A stretch of 63,905 nucleotides of DNA from an uncultured Haemophilus sp. GTDB lineage: Bacteria; Pseudomonadota; Gammaproteobacteria; Enterobacterales; Pasteurellaceae. A program made the position numbers and the translations under genes. The notes under the pieces were generated by a model. The model saw nothing but the letters and a program-made list of their open reading frames with translations, made no database searches and was not told the DNA's origin. Below are positions 1 to 9,038 of this stretch, piece after piece (the first letter of the stretch is position 1; each line of letters starts with the position of its first letter). The stretch spans positions 1 to 63,905 of the forward strand of contig NZ_CAJLNI010000001.1 in the NCBI RefSeq assembly GCF_905207935.1, in the 5' to 3' direction.

Positions 1-6
1 TCTTTA

Positions 7-52
7 AAATGTGATCCATATCAAATTTATTTTCAATGTAAATTCCTATAAT
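7..52 (+). promoter_or_regulatory. aspA promoter with CRP site
   Basis: Positions 7-28 hold TGTGA-N6-TCAAA inside AAATGTGA...TCAAATTT, one base from the symmetrical CRP consensus. A perfect TATAAT lies at 47-52, which puts the transcription start near 59. The CRP centre (17.5) then falls about 41.5 bases upstream, the class II activator position. E. coli aspA is known to be CRP-activated. The site and -10 box are read from the sequence; activation is inferred. Confidence 0.75.
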
Positions 53-90
53 TACCTCAAATTAATTAACAACCCAAAAAGGTGATTCAA

Positions 91-1509
91 ATGACTCAAT
101 ACAGAAAAGAAGTGGATTTATTAGGCGAACGTGATGTGCCGGCGGATGCATACTGGGGTATCCACACATTAAGAGCGGTAGAAAATTTCAATATTTCTAA
201 CGTAACCATTTCTGACGTACCAGAGTTTGTTCGCGGCATGGTAATGGTAAAAAAAGCAACTGCCCTAACAAATGGTGAATTAGGTGCAATTCCAAGTGAT
301 ATTGCAAAAGCGATTGTAGCAGCTTGTGATGAAATCCTTACCACGGGGAAATGCTTAGATCAATTCCCATCAGACGTCTATCAAGGTGGTGCAGGTACGT
401 CTGTCAATATGAATACCAATGAAGTGGTTGCTAACCTTGCGCTTGAAAAAATTGGTCATAAAAAAGGCGAATATAACGTGATTAACCCGATGGATCACGT
501 TAACGCAAGCCAATCAACCAATGATGCGTATCCTACCGGTTTCCGTATTGCAGTGTATAACAGCATCTTAAAATTGATCGATAAAATTCAATATTTACAC
601 GACGGTTTTGATAATAAAGCAAAAGAGTTTGCGAACATCTTAAAAATGGGTCGTACTCAATTACAAGATGCTGTACCTATGACGGTTGGTCAAGAGTTTA
701 AAGCCTTTGCCGTATTACTTGAAGAAGAAGTGCGTAACTTAAAACGTACTGCAGATTTACTCCTTGAAGTAAACCTTGGTGCAACGGCAATCGGTACGGG
801 TTTAAATACTCCACAAGGCTATACAGAACTAGTTGTAAAACACCTTGCTGAAGTAACCGGATTAGCTTGCGTACCAGCAGAAAACTTAATTGAAGCAACA
901 TCTGACTGTGGCGCTTATGTCATGGTTCACGGTGCATTAAAACGTACCGCAGTAAAACTATCTAAAGTATGTAACGACTTACGTTTACTCTCTTCTGGTC
1001 CACGTGCAGGTATTAAAGAAATTAACTTACCTGAATTACAAGCAGGTTCTTCTATCATGCCTGCAAAAGTGAATCCTGTTATTCCAGAAGTGGTAAACCA
1101 AGTTTGCTTTAAAGTAATTGGTAACGATACTACCGTTACTTTCGCATCTGAAGCGGGTCAATTACAATTAAACGTAATGGAACCAGTGATTGGCCAAGCA
1201 ATGTTTGAATCTATCGACATCTTAACCAATGCTTGCGTGAACTTACGCGATAAATGTGTAGACGGTATTACTGTAAACAAAGAAATTTGTGAAAACTACG
1301 TATTTAACTCAATCGGTATCGTGACTTACTTAAATCCATTTATCGGTCACCATAATGGCGACTTAGTGGGTAAAATCTGTGCTCAAACCGGTAAAGGCGT
1401 ACGTGAAGTGGTATTAGAAAAAGGTTTATTAACCGCAGAACAATTGGATGATATCCTTTCTGTAGAAAACTTAATGAACCCAACTTACAAAGCGAAATTA
1501 AATAAATAA
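91..1509 (+). CDS. aspA: Aspartate ammonia-lyase (aspartase)
   Basis: Reversibly deaminates L-aspartate to fumarate and ammonia in the cytoplasm, feeding fumarate respiration and aspartate catabolism. The 472-residue product has the fumarase/aspartase superfamily signature GSSIMPAKVNP at about residues 319-329, on the flexible loop that carries the catalytic serine, and the TSVNMNTNE substrate-site segment near residue 103. The start chosen is the ATG at 91, preceded by AAAAAGG. The in-frame GTG at 82 lies within the ribosome-binding region and is less likely. The gene is monocistronic, with a CRP-type promoter in front and a hairpin terminator behind. Length is typical of the family. Confidence 0.97.
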   Translation: MTQYRKEVDLLGERDVPADAYWGIHTLRAVENFNISNVTISDVPEFVRGMVMVKKATALTNGELGAIPSDIAKAIVAACDEILTTGKCLDQFPSDVYQGGAGTSVNMNTNEVVANLALEKIGHKKGEYNVINPMDHVNASQSTNDAYPTGFRIAVYNSILKLIDKIQYLHDGFDNKAKEFANILKMGRTQLQDAVPMTVGQEFKAFAVLLEEEVRNLKRTADLLLEVNLGATAIGTGLNTPQGYTELVVKHLAEVTGLACVPAENLIEATSDCGAYVMVHGALKRTAVKLSKVCNDLRLLSSGPRAGIKEINLPELQAGSSIMPAKVNPVIPEVVNQVCFKVIGNDTTVTFASEAGQLQLNVMEPVIGQAMFESIDILTNACVNLRDKCVDGITVNKEICENYVFNSIGIVTYLNPFIGHHNGDLVGKICAQTGKGVREVVLEKGLLTAEQLDDILSVENLMNPTYKAKLNK

Positions 1510-1524
1510 TCTCGCTGAGAGATA

Positions 1525-1554
1525 AAAAGAGCGGTCAGTTTTGACTGCTCTTTT
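1525..1554 (+). terminator. aspA terminator
   Basis: A 13-bp stem (AAAAGAGCGGTCA pairing with TGACTGCTCTTTT, one G-T wobble) with a four-base loop, followed by TTTTGTTT. The A-rich left arm lets it also serve the convergent gene fragment that ends at 1577. The arms contain AAGAGCGGT, a one-mismatch version of the uptake core. Confidence 0.8.
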
Positions 1555-1576
1555 GTTTAATCTAAAACTAAATCTA

Positions 1577-2165
1577 TTATTCATATCCATAAATTCGAGC
1601 AAAATTATCTACACTAGGATCTTTTTGCCAATGATATTCGGTGTGGTTAGCAATGTCTTGAGCCAAGTCATTGCCATAATAATCAGCAATAAACCCAAGT
1701 GCCATATCCATACCAGCAGAAACGCCTGATGAAGTATAAAACTTACCATCTTTCACCCATCTTGCAACGCGTTGCCATTTCACTGTAGAACGACATTGTT
1801 TTACCCATTCAAAAGATTTTTTATTAGAAGTCGCTTTTAAGCTATCTAATCGCCCCGTACAAGCCAATAATGCTGAACCTGTACAAACCCTTTGACTCAT
1901 CAATCCACTTACCAAGCTGATTAATAAATTGTTCATCTTTTACTAACTGACAAGTTCCTTGCCCTCCTACAACTAATAACACACTATGAGGCAATAAATG
2001 TTCTAGTTTTTCTGTTTCAATATGAAACCCTTGTTTACTACGAACTAATCCCCCTACTTGAGAGACATAGTGAAGTTTAACATTAGGGACTCTTGCTAAA
2101 AACTCAACAGGTCCCATTAGATCTAACGTTTCATAGTCATCAAAGACAAGGCAATAAATATCCAT
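1577..2165 (-). pseudogene. DJ-1/PfpI family protein, frameshifted
   Basis: Two overlapping minus-strand frames together make one DJ-1/PfpI (glutamine-amidotransferase-like) protein of about 195 residues. The N-terminal part (2165 leftwards) begins MDIYCLVFDDYETLDLMGP and includes VVGGQGT. The C-terminal part carries the nucleophile elbow VCTGSALLA and a GVSAGMDMALGF segment like those of isonitrile-hydratase-type members. The frames join if one G is removed from the AAAGGG run near 1890, giving ESK-VCTGSALLA. As given, the protein would stop soon after this point and lose the catalytic cysteine. It could be a true pseudogene, a reversible frameshift or a sequencing error. The start lacks a strong ribosome-binding site. 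Confidence 0.8.
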
Positions 2166-2250
2166 TTTCTATTCCAAGTACATAATGCAAATGCTTTATA
2201 AATTACGAAAGCAGTAAAAATTTAACTTCAAAACTGACCGCTCTTTTCAT

Positions 2251-4104
2251 TTAAAATGGAAATAATATTGGCACAATAAAAACAGTCACCGACATAACAA
2301 TTAAGGTAAAAGGTACGCCGATTTTAATAAAGTCAGCAAATTTATAGCCCCCCGGCCCCACCACCATGGTATTTACTGGAGAAGAGACTGGGGTCATAAA
2401 TGCAGCAGAAGCCGCAATCGCAACGACCATCGCAAATGGCACGGGAGACACATTAAGTTGCTGAGCAAGAGAAATCGCAATTGGTGCCATCAAAATTGCA
2501 GTGGCTGTATTTGAAATAAACAACCCGACTAATGCACAAAATACAAAGAGCACAATCAATACCGGATACATTCCCCATCCATCAATGATTTGTGTTAACC
2601 ATTTCACCGCAAACTCAACCCCACCTGTTTTTTGAAGTGCGGTTGAAAATGGCATCATTCCGATAATCAAAATGAGACTAGGCCATTGAATGGAGTCGTA
2701 AGCACTTTTGGCATCCACACAACGGAAATAAGCCAACATTAAACAACCAATCAAGGCAGCCACAACATTCGGTACAGCACCTGAAACCATCAGCACCACC
2801 ATAGTTAAAATGGACAATAATGCGAGCGGCGCTTGACGTTGAGCTGGCACAGCGCGTTCCATTTCTTTCGGATAATTCAATACCAGGAAATCTTTTCGAC
2901 GATCACGCATCGCTTGAATAAGTCGCCAATCGCCAATCACTAAAAGCAAATCACCTGAGCGATATTTTTCTTTAAAAGCATCACTCAACACCACACCATC
3001 TCGCTTAATCCCAACTACATTTAAGCCATATTTTGTGCGGAATTGTAACTCTGCAGTGGTTTTACCAATACAGGCGGAGTTCGGCACGATAATCAACTCG
3101 GCCATTCCAATGGAACGTGCCTGCTGATCAAACGATTGTGATTTAATTTCGGCTGGCTCTAGATGAAATTCTTGGCAAAACATATCGAAATTAAAATCAC
3201 AGCGTTCCAAATCCACCATGAGAATATCTTTTGCTTTTATCTCTGATGTACCAAGAGGCATGATGTAACTCGGACGGAAATGCTTCCAACGCTCAATCGC
3301 CAACACATTTAATTGATAGCTAGAACGCAAATGAAGTTGGTCTAAGGTTTTACCTACGAAAGGAGACGTGCTTTTCACCACTAAGCGTTTTGTACGATCT
3401 TTCAAACCATATTCATTAATTAGCTCATTCATGGAGCTCTGCGCAGTATCTTGATTGCTTTCATCGTTATTATCAGAAAGCCATCGACGGGCAATAAGCA
3501 TATAACCAATGCCTAGCACTAAGATCAACAATCCGATTGGTGTGAAATCAAAAAACTCAAGACGAAGATTCGTATCTTTCACTAATTCCGCATTCACTAC
3601 AAGGTTAGGGGCTGTCGCGATTAACGTCATCATCCCACTGATTAATCCCGCTACGCTTAACGGCATCATTAATCGTTTTGGGGAAATATTCATTTGACGG
3701 CAAATCATAATCACAACAGGAATAAACACCGCAACCACGCCAGTAGAACTCATAAATGCACCTAATCCAGCCACTGAAAGCATCAGTAAAATAAGCACTT
3801 TAGCTTCACTATTTCCCGCAACTTTCAAGATGCCGTCACTCACACGATAAGCAATTCCTGTCCGAACCAAGCTTTCCCCCACAATGAAGAGTAAAGCAAT
3901 CAGGATAATATTAGGATCGCTAAAGCCAACTAAGATCTCCTGGATACTGAGAATGCCGCTTAGATAAAAAGAGAGCATCACCAATAATGCCACCACATCC
4001 ATACGAATTTTATTATGCACAAATAAAATGATGGCTGCGCCAAGCAACATTAATGTCCAAAATAATGGGCTCACCCAAAGTGCATGATCAAAAATGGTAT
4101 TCAT
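2251..4104 (-). CDS. SLC13-family anion permease with two TrkA_C domains
   Basis: An inner-membrane transporter of the divalent anion:sodium symporter (SLC13/DASS) type, 617 residues. Hydrophobic helices fill about residues 10-205 and 420-617. Between them is a soluble stretch (about 215-400) with two TrkA_C-like repeats, seen as KSTSPFVGKTLDQLHLR and VPNSACIGKTTAELQFR, each followed by an RSGDLLLVIGD- or KDILMVDLE-type strand. C-terminal TAILMAPIAISLA and PVSSPVNTMVVGPGGY are typical of the transport core. The substrate cannot be read from sequence; sulfate, dicarboxylates or other anions are possible. E. coli YfbS has the same architecture. It lies 35 bases beyond rnhB on the same strand and may be the last gene of that cluster. 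Confidence 0.9.
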   Translation of the reverse strand: MNTIFDHALWVSPLFWTLMLLGAAIILFVHNKIRMDVVALLVMLSFYLSGILSIQEILVGFSDPNIILIALLFIVGESLVRTGIAYRVSDGILKVAGNSEAKVLILLMLSVAGLGAFMSSTGVVAVFIPVVIMICRQMNISPKRLMMPLSVAGLISGMMTLIATAPNLVVNAELVKDTNLRLEFFDFTPIGLLILVLGIGYMLIARRWLSDNNDESNQDTAQSSMNELINEYGLKDRTKRLVVKSTSPFVGKTLDQLHLRSSYQLNVLAIERWKHFRPSYIMPLGTSEIKAKDILMVDLERCDFNFDMFCQEFHLEPAEIKSQSFDQQARSIGMAELIIVPNSACIGKTTAELQFRTKYGLNVVGIKRDGVVLSDAFKEKYRSGDLLLVIGDWRLIQAMRDRRKDFLVLNYPKEMERAVPAQRQAPLALLSILTMVVLMVSGAVPNVVAALIGCLMLAYFRCVDAKSAYDSIQWPSLILIIGMMPFSTALQKTGGVEFAVKWLTQIIDGWGMYPVLIVLFVFCALVGLFISNTATAILMAPIAISLAQQLNVSPVPFAMVVAIAASAAFMTPVSSPVNTMVVGPGGYKFADFIKIGVPFTLIVMSVTVFIVPILFPF

Positions 4105-4139
4105 ACTCTATCCTTTAATCTTACGACCTTTCACTCTAA

Positions 4140-4742
4140 CTATTCTTCTATGTCTAATGCTTTCTTCACGGGTGAAAAACTACGACGATACTCCGGTAAA
4201 GGACCAAGCTCCGCTAATTTTTCTAAGTGCAACTTAGTTGGATAACCTTTATGTTGAGCAAAGGCATATTCAGGGTGTTTTTTATCTAACTCTTCCATTT
4301 CCTGATCCCGTGCGACTTTTGCCAAAATAGAGGCTGCGCTGATTTCAGCCACAAGTGAATCCCCTTTCACCACAGCTTGGGCTGGCAAACCAAGGTTAGG
4401 CGGAATTCGATTGCCATCCACCAACACAAAGTGCGGTTGAATTTTTAAGGCTTTTACGGCCCGTTCCATCGCCAACATGGATGCATGCAGAATATTCAAT
4501 TCATCAATTTCAGTAGGCTCTGCTCGTCCCATTGCCCAAGCTAAGGCTTTCTCTTTAATTTCTGCTGCCAGTGCAAGACGTTTTTTCTCGCTGAGCTTTT
4601 TAGAATCTGCCAGTCCAGTAATCGGGTTATTCGGATCTAAGATCACTGCAGCCGTTACAACTGCCCCTACTAAAGGGCCGCGTCCAACCTCATCCACCCC
4701 TGCAAATAATTGATAACCTTCAGGATAAACAAAATCAGTCAT
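4140..4742 (-). CDS. rnhB: Ribonuclease HII
   Basis: Cleaves RNA in RNA-DNA hybrids, including single ribonucleotides misincorporated in DNA. The product is 200 residues from the ATG at 4742. It has the GVDEVGRGPLVGAVV motif near the N-terminus with the catalytic Asp-Glu pair, the LVDGN motif, and the KGDSLVAEISAASILAKVARD segment of the family. The reading frame stays open to 4796, but the extra residues are not family-like. The 4742 start overlaps the lpxB stop by eight bases (ATGACTGA), a typical translational-coupling arrangement. Gene order lpxB-rnhB matches E. coli. Confidence 0.96.
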   Translation of the reverse strand: MTDFVYPEGYQLFAGVDEVGRGPLVGAVVTAAVILDPNNPITGLADSKKLSEKKRLALAAEIKEKALAWAMGRAEPTEIDELNILHASMLAMERAVKALKIQPHFVLVDGNRIPPNLGLPAQAVVKGDSLVAEISAASILAKVARDQEMEELDKKHPEYAFAQHKGYPTKLHLEKLAELGPLPEYRRSFSPVKKALDIEE

Positions 4743-5904
4743 GCTTTTGCTCCAATAAATCAACCACAGCTTGTGCAGCTTGGCTATCCGCATCACATTG
4801 AATTAATTTATGCAACTCTGTAAAACGTTGAATTAAAACACTGCGAGATTTGACCGCACTTTCGTCATCGCCCAAATACTGAGAAAGTTGTTCTGCTAAT
4901 TTTTGCGGTTCGCAATCTTCTTGAATCATTTCTGGCACAAGCATTTCATCCGCTAACAAATTAGGCAATGAAATATATTTTGTTTTGACCAATCGTTTTG
5001 CCAAAAAATGTGTGAAAGGTTTCATTCGATACCCCACCACCATTGGCGATTTACACAACATCGCTTCAAGTGCAGCGGTACCTGAAGCTAGTAAAGTTGC
5101 TTCGGCAGCAATCATCACTTGGCGTGCTTTACCATCAATTAAATGCATATCAAGATCAGGTGCAATCTGAGCCTTTATTTCCTCAAATTGCTGGCGACGC
5201 TTTTCATTCACTAAAGGGACTAAAAACTGCAAGCCTGGATATTTTTCTTTTAATAACAAAGCAGTTTTTAAAAATGGCTCAGTAAGGAAGCCCACTTCAC
5301 TACCTCTACTCCCTACTAAAATAGCAAGGTAACGTCCTTTTTCATCAATACCTAAAGTCTGGCAAGCTTCTGTACGATTTGGTTTTAATGGAATCGCATC
5401 TGCCATGGTATGGCCAATAAAACGGCAAGGCACATTAAAACGATCATAAAAAGCTTTTTCAAAAGGAAGAAAAGCCAATACTTGATGAGTTGCTTTGGCA
5501 ATTTTGTAGATACGATTTTGACGCCAAGCCCATACAGATGGACTCACGTAATGAATGGTTTTAATCCCTTTTTCTTTTAATTTTAGTTCAACGGTAAGAT
5601 TAAAATCCGGTGCATCAATACCGATAAATACATCCGGTTTAATAGCAGAAAGTTGTTCGATAATACTGCGACGAATTTTAAGCAATCGAGGTAAATGTTT
5701 AAGTACTTCTACTAGCCCCATGACAGAGAGCTCTTCCATATCAAAAAAGCTTTCAAAACCTTGAGCAATCATTCGCTCACCACCAATCCCGACAAATTTA
5801 GCTTGCGGATAGTGGCGTTTAAGCGCTTGAATGAGACCTGCACCAAGAATATCACCAGACACTTCACCGGCAACAATTGCAATAGTCGGATTTTCTTTTA
5901 TCAT
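4735..5904 (-). CDS. lpxB: Lipid-A-disaccharide synthase
   Basis: Peripheral inner-membrane GT-B glycosyltransferase (family GT19) that joins UDP-2,3-diacylglucosamine and lipid X into the lipid A disaccharide. It is 389 residues from the ATG at 5904 and begins MIKENPTIAIVAGEVSGDILGA. Other family motifs are VGIGGERM, HYVSPSVWAWRQ and the C-terminal LLASGTAALEAMLCKSPMVVGY. The frame is open to 5940, but the start at 5904 has AGGA about nine bases upstream and gives the family N-terminus. It follows lpxA after a 95-base spacer carrying an inverted uptake-sequence pair, and overlaps rnhB. Confidence 0.97.
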   Translation of the reverse strand: MIKENPTIAIVAGEVSGDILGAGLIQALKRHYPQAKFVGIGGERMIAQGFESFFDMEELSVMGLVEVLKHLPRLLKIRRSIIEQLSAIKPDVFIGIDAPDFNLTVELKLKEKGIKTIHYVSPSVWAWRQNRIYKIAKATHQVLAFLPFEKAFYDRFNVPCRFIGHTMADAIPLKPNRTEACQTLGIDEKGRYLAILVGSRGSEVGFLTEPFLKTALLLKEKYPGLQFLVPLVNEKRRQQFEEIKAQIAPDLDMHLIDGKARQVMIAAEATLLASGTAALEAMLCKSPMVVGYRMKPFTHFLAKRLVKTKYISLPNLLADEMLVPEMIQEDCEPQKLAEQLSQYLGDDESAVKSRSVLIQRFTELHKLIQCDADSQAAQAVVDLLEQKHD

Positions 5905-5923
5905 CAAATTTATCCTAAAAAAC

Positions 5924-5954
5924 GACCGCACTTTGAACAAATCATAGTGCGGTC
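5924..5954. repeat. Inverted uptake-sequence pair between lpxA and lpxB
   Basis: GACCGCACT and AGTGCGGTC face each other across a 13-base loop, forming a nine-bp stem. One arm is an exact uptake core (ACCGCACTT) and the other has one mismatch (TAGTGCGGT). On the minus strand the stem is not followed by a long T run, so it would be a weak or partial terminator inside the lpx cluster. Confidence 0.7.
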
Positions 5955-5999
5955 TCTTTGTTATTCATCATTTTCTCTTAACGAGAAAATAAACGTTAA

Positions 6000-6788
6000 T
6001 TAACGAATAATGCCACGAGTAGAACGTTTGAAGAATTCCACAAAGAAACTAATTGCAGATTCTGTTTGCGCAATTTGTTCAATTTCCGGCAACACTTCTT
6101 CAAGGGTTTTACCACTACGGTAAATCATTTTATAAACATTACGGATAGCATGCATGGTTGGTTTATCAAAACCACGACGTTTTAATCCTTCAAGGTTAAC
6201 ACCAAAAGGCTGTGCATGGTTACCTTGTGCCATCACATAAGGCGGCACATCTTGGCTAACCATAGAACCACCACCTAGCATTACGTGCGCACCGACAATC
6301 ACAAATTGGTGAATCGCAGACATACCACCTACAATAACAAAATCATCTAATTCAACGTGACCTGCAAGGGTTGCATTGTTTGCCAAAATACAGTTATTTT
6401 TAATTTGACAATCGTGAGCAACGTGGACGTTGATCATCAATAAGTTGTTGTTACCAATACGTGTTACACCACCACCTTGGATTGTGCCGCGGTGAATCGT
6501 CACATGTTCTCGAATAAGGTTGCCATTACCAATAATGGTTTTAGTTGCTTCGCCTTTATATTTTAAATCTTGGTTGACTTCACCGATGCTGGCGAATTGA
6601 TAAATCTGGTTATCCTCACCAATCACGGTGTCGCCTTTCACGACAATGTGAGAATTTAAAACGGTACGCGCTTTAATCTCAACGCTCCCTTCAATAATAC
6701 AGAAAGGACCGATAACAACGTCTTCGCCAATAACTGCGCCATCAGCAACAAGCGCGGTTGGGTGAATTTTTGCACTTGGGTGGATCAT
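6000..6788 (-). CDS. lpxA: Acyl-ACP--UDP-N-acetylglucosamine O-acyltransferase
   Basis: Transfers R-3-hydroxyacyl chains from acyl carrier protein to the 3-OH of UDP-GlcNAc, the first step of lipid A synthesis. It is 262 residues with a left-handed beta-helix built of hexapeptide repeats from residue 1 to about 185 (IHPSAKIHPTALV, VIGEDVVIGPFC and so on). NVHVAHDCQIKNNC contains the catalytic histidine region, followed by the helical C-terminal domain. It starts 23 bases after fabZ, and the order lpxD-fabZ-lpxA-lpxB is the conserved one. FabZ and LpxA compete for hydroxyacyl-ACP, so their coupling has metabolic sense. Confidence 0.97.
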   Translation of the reverse strand: MIHPSAKIHPTALVADGAVIGEDVVIGPFCIIEGSVEIKARTVLNSHIVVKGDTVIGEDNQIYQFASIGEVNQDLKYKGEATKTIIGNGNLIREHVTIHRGTIQGGGVTRIGNNNLLMINVHVAHDCQIKNNCILANNATLAGHVELDDFVIVGGMSAIHQFVIVGAHVMLGGGSMVSQDVPPYVMAQGNHAQPFGVNLEGLKRRGFDKPTMHAIRNVYKMIYRSGKTLEEVLPEIEQIAQTESAISFFVEFFKRSTRGIIR

Positions 6789-6811
6789 ACTTACCCCTTA
6801 ATTTTCTTTAA

Positions 6812-7261
6812 TTATCGACGAGCACACATTAATTTGGCTTCACAAGCTACTTCACCGTTTACGGTTGCAATACCCGTGAATGCTGTAATACCACGACGTT
6901 CTTTAATCACTTGAACGTTCAATTCCATTTGATCTCCAGGTAATACTGGGCGTTTGAAACGCGCTTCATCAATACCTGCGAAATAGAATAATTCGCCACC
7001 TTTTAATTCATGGGTTTTAAATGCAAGGATCCCCATTGATTGCGCCAAAGCTTCAAGAATTAATACACCCGGTAAAATTGGCTCTCCAGGGAAATGACCG
7101 GTAAAACAAGGTTCGTTTACACTGATATTTTTAATTGCTTTTAACCACTCACCTTCTTTGTAGTCTAACACACGATCCACTAATAAAAATGGATAACGAT
7201 GTGGCAATAAGGTCATAATTTCTTTTGCTTCAATTACTTTACTTACTTGATTCTCTGACAC
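6812..7261 (-). CDS. fabZ: 3-hydroxyacyl-ACP dehydratase FabZ
   Basis: Hot-dog-fold dehydratase that converts 3-hydroxyacyl-ACP to trans-2-enoyl-ACP in fatty-acid elongation. It is 149 residues with the motif LLPHRYPFLLVDRVLDY and the active site HFPGEPILPGVLILEALAQ, placing catalytic His56 and Glu70. The best start is the GTG at 7261, with AAAGG about nine bases upstream. The first in-frame ATG would remove the first 15 residues and start directly before the conserved core. It sits between lpxD and lpxA as in other gammaproteobacteria. Confidence 0.95.
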   Translation of the reverse strand: MSENQVSKVIEAKEIMTLLPHRYPFLLVDRVLDYKEGEWLKAIKNISVNEPCFTGHFPGEPILPGVLILEALAQSMGILAFKTHELKGGELFYFAGIDEARFKRPVLPGDQMELNVQVIKERRGITAFTGIATVNGEVACEAKLMCARR

Positions 7262-7326
7262 GTCTAATACCTTTAAAATAAATAATAATAAAACATTGGA
7301 ATTATACGATATTTCTGTATAAAAAT

Positions 7327-7350
7327 AAAACGCACCCTAGGGTACGTTTT
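7327..7350 (-). terminator. Hairpin between lpxD and fabZ
   Basis: AAAACGCACCC pairs with GGGTACGTTTT with one mismatched pair and a minimal loop. The A and T tracts at the stem ends give a terminator-like shape on either strand. As it lies inside the lpx cluster it may only attenuate transcription between lpxD and fabZ. Confidence 0.45.
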
Positions 7351-7357
7351 AAAAATC

Positions 7358-8383
7358 TTAGCCAAGTTTTTTCTCAAGGGCTTTCAGTCGTTTATTCATA
7401 CCATCAATCCCCAGGGTAAGTGCGGCTGTTTTTCGCCACTCTTTATTGGTTTGTAATGGGATACCCGATGAGTAAACGCCTGGTTCAGTAATTGGGCGCA
7501 TTACCATCCCCATGCCTGTTACTGTGACTTTATCGCAGATTTCCATGTGGCCATTGATCACACTTGCTCCGCCAATTAAACAATAACGCCCCACTTTTAG
7601 GCTACCCGCCATAATGACACCGCCAGCTACTGCTGTACCTGTGCCGATATGAACGTTATGCGCAATTTGACAAAGGTTATCAATGATGACGTTATCTTCA
7701 ATGACTGTTGCGTCTAAAGCTCCACGGTCAATACAGGTACAAGCACCGATTTCGACATTATTACCAATAATCACTTGTCCTACTTGTGGAATTTTTACCC
7801 AGCGACCACGATCATTCGCATAGCCAAAGCCATCACTACCAATCACAGCACCTGATTGAATTAAGCAATTTTGTCCAATTTCTACTTCATGATAAACGCT
7901 TACATTTGCCCAAAGCTGTGTACCTGCACCAATTTTGGTGAATTTACCTACAAAACAACCGGCGCCAATAATTACGTTATCGCCTAATACAACACCTTCT
8001 TCAATAACAGCATTTGCACCAATTGATACATTTTCACCCATTGAAGCTTTTTCAGAAATAACCGCACTTGGGTGGATATTTTGAGCCGCTTTAGGGGTAG
8101 TATCCATATATTGAGCTAATACGGCGTAAGCAACATAAGGATCTTTGACGATAAGTAAGTTACTTTCAGGTGAGCAAAATTCCACATCCGCTTCTGACAC
8201 CACAAGAATACCTGCTTTAGATTCAGCTAATAAAGGGCGAAATTTTGCATTAGAAATGAACGTAAGCTGATTTGCTTCAGCTTTTGAAAGAGCAGCAATA
8301 CCATTAACAACAACGTCGGCGTTACCGCGAAGGGTGCCGCCGACTTTTGTTGCTAATTCCTGTAAAGAATAGGATTTTTGCAT
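7358..8383 (-). CDS. lpxD: UDP-3-O-acylglucosamine N-acyltransferase
   Basis: Adds the N-linked 3-hydroxyacyl chain to UDP-3-O-acylglucosamine, the third step of lipid A synthesis. The 341 residues comprise an N-terminal uridine-binding domain (about 1-100, with LTFISNAKFRPLL), a long hexapeptide-repeat beta-helix (about 105-310), and a short C-terminal helix (MNKRLKALEKKLG). The catalytic histidine is in LCQIAHNVHIGTGTA. It starts 12 bases after the skp stop, so the two are almost certainly cotranscribed. Confidence 0.97.
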   Translation of the reverse strand: MQKSYSLQELATKVGGTLRGNADVVVNGIAALSKAEANQLTFISNAKFRPLLAESKAGILVVSEADVEFCSPESNLLIVKDPYVAYAVLAQYMDTTPKAAQNIHPSAVISEKASMGENVSIGANAVIEEGVVLGDNVIIGAGCFVGKFTKIGAGTQLWANVSVYHEVEIGQNCLIQSGAVIGSDGFGYANDRGRWVKIPQVGQVIIGNNVEIGACTCIDRGALDATVIEDNVIIDNLCQIAHNVHIGTGTAVAGGVIMAGSLKVGRYCLIGGASVINGHMEICDKVTVTGMGMVMRPITEPGVYSSGIPLQTNKEWRKTAALTLGIDGMNKRLKALEKKLG

Positions 8384-8395
8384 TATGAGAACCTA

Positions 8396-9004
8396 TTATT
8401 TTTTCTCTTCAGTTTTTGCTGGAGCGGCTTTCTCAGTTGCTGGAATAGATTTCAATACTTCTTCAGTAATATCTTTACCATCTACCGCAAATACGACAGA
8501 GTTTGCATCTAAAACATAAGTATAACCTTTAGCTTTAGCTAAATTATTCGTTGCAACTTGAATGCTTTCCAATAATTTTCCACGCTCTTCAGTTTGACGT
8601 TTTTCATTTAACTCTTGGAACTCAGCAACTTTTTTATCTTGCTCTTCCATTAATTTATTTAATGCTGCTTCTTCATCTGAACCAAATTTAGTGATTTCGT
8701 CTTGGCGTTTTTGAATTTCAGCTTGACGTAAACGAGGGGCATCTTTTTGTAAAGCGGCAATTTTTGCTTCTACTTTTTTACGAGATGCTACGATTTTATC
8801 ATCAATTTCTTTTTTGCTTGCAGCAAGTTTATCTGCCATTGGTTTGAATTCTGCATCTAACTTATCTGCCACCGCTTGACGATCTGGGTGATTTTGGAAT
8901 AAATAGCCAGCATTGATGAATGCGATATTTTCATCTGCAGCAGCAAAACCTGATGCAAGTGCTAGACCTAAAGAAAGTGCGGTAACTTTTAATACGTTTT
9001 TCAT
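8396..9004 (-). CDS. skp: Periplasmic chaperone Skp/OmpH
   Basis: Trimeric holdase that carries unfolded outer-membrane proteins through the periplasm to the BAM complex. It is 202 residues with an N-terminal signal peptide ending near ASGFAAADE, the short conserved FINAGYLFQNHP segment, then a long charged coiled coil (about 50-150) forming the tentacle arms. The C-terminus (VFAVDGKDITEEVLKSI) is the family end. An extra Ala/Lys/Glu-rich tail makes it longer than the E. coli protein (161 residues). It sits between bamA and lpxD. Confidence 0.95.
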   Translation of the reverse strand: MKNVLKVTALSLGLALASGFAAADENIAFINAGYLFQNHPDRQAVADKLDAEFKPMADKLAASKKEIDDKIVASRKKVEAKIAALQKDAPRLRQAEIQKRQDEITKFGSDEEAALNKLMEEQDKKVAEFQELNEKRQTEERGKLLESIQVATNNLAKAKGYTYVLDANSVVFAVDGKDITEEVLKSIPATEKAAPAKTEEKK

Positions 9005-9038
9005 ATTTGAATTTCCTTAAATTAGTTTAGTAAATTTT

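Noticed and set aside
7419..7429. AAGTGCGGC within lpxD as an uptake sequence
   Set aside because: The last core base differs (C for T), so it was not counted as canonical.
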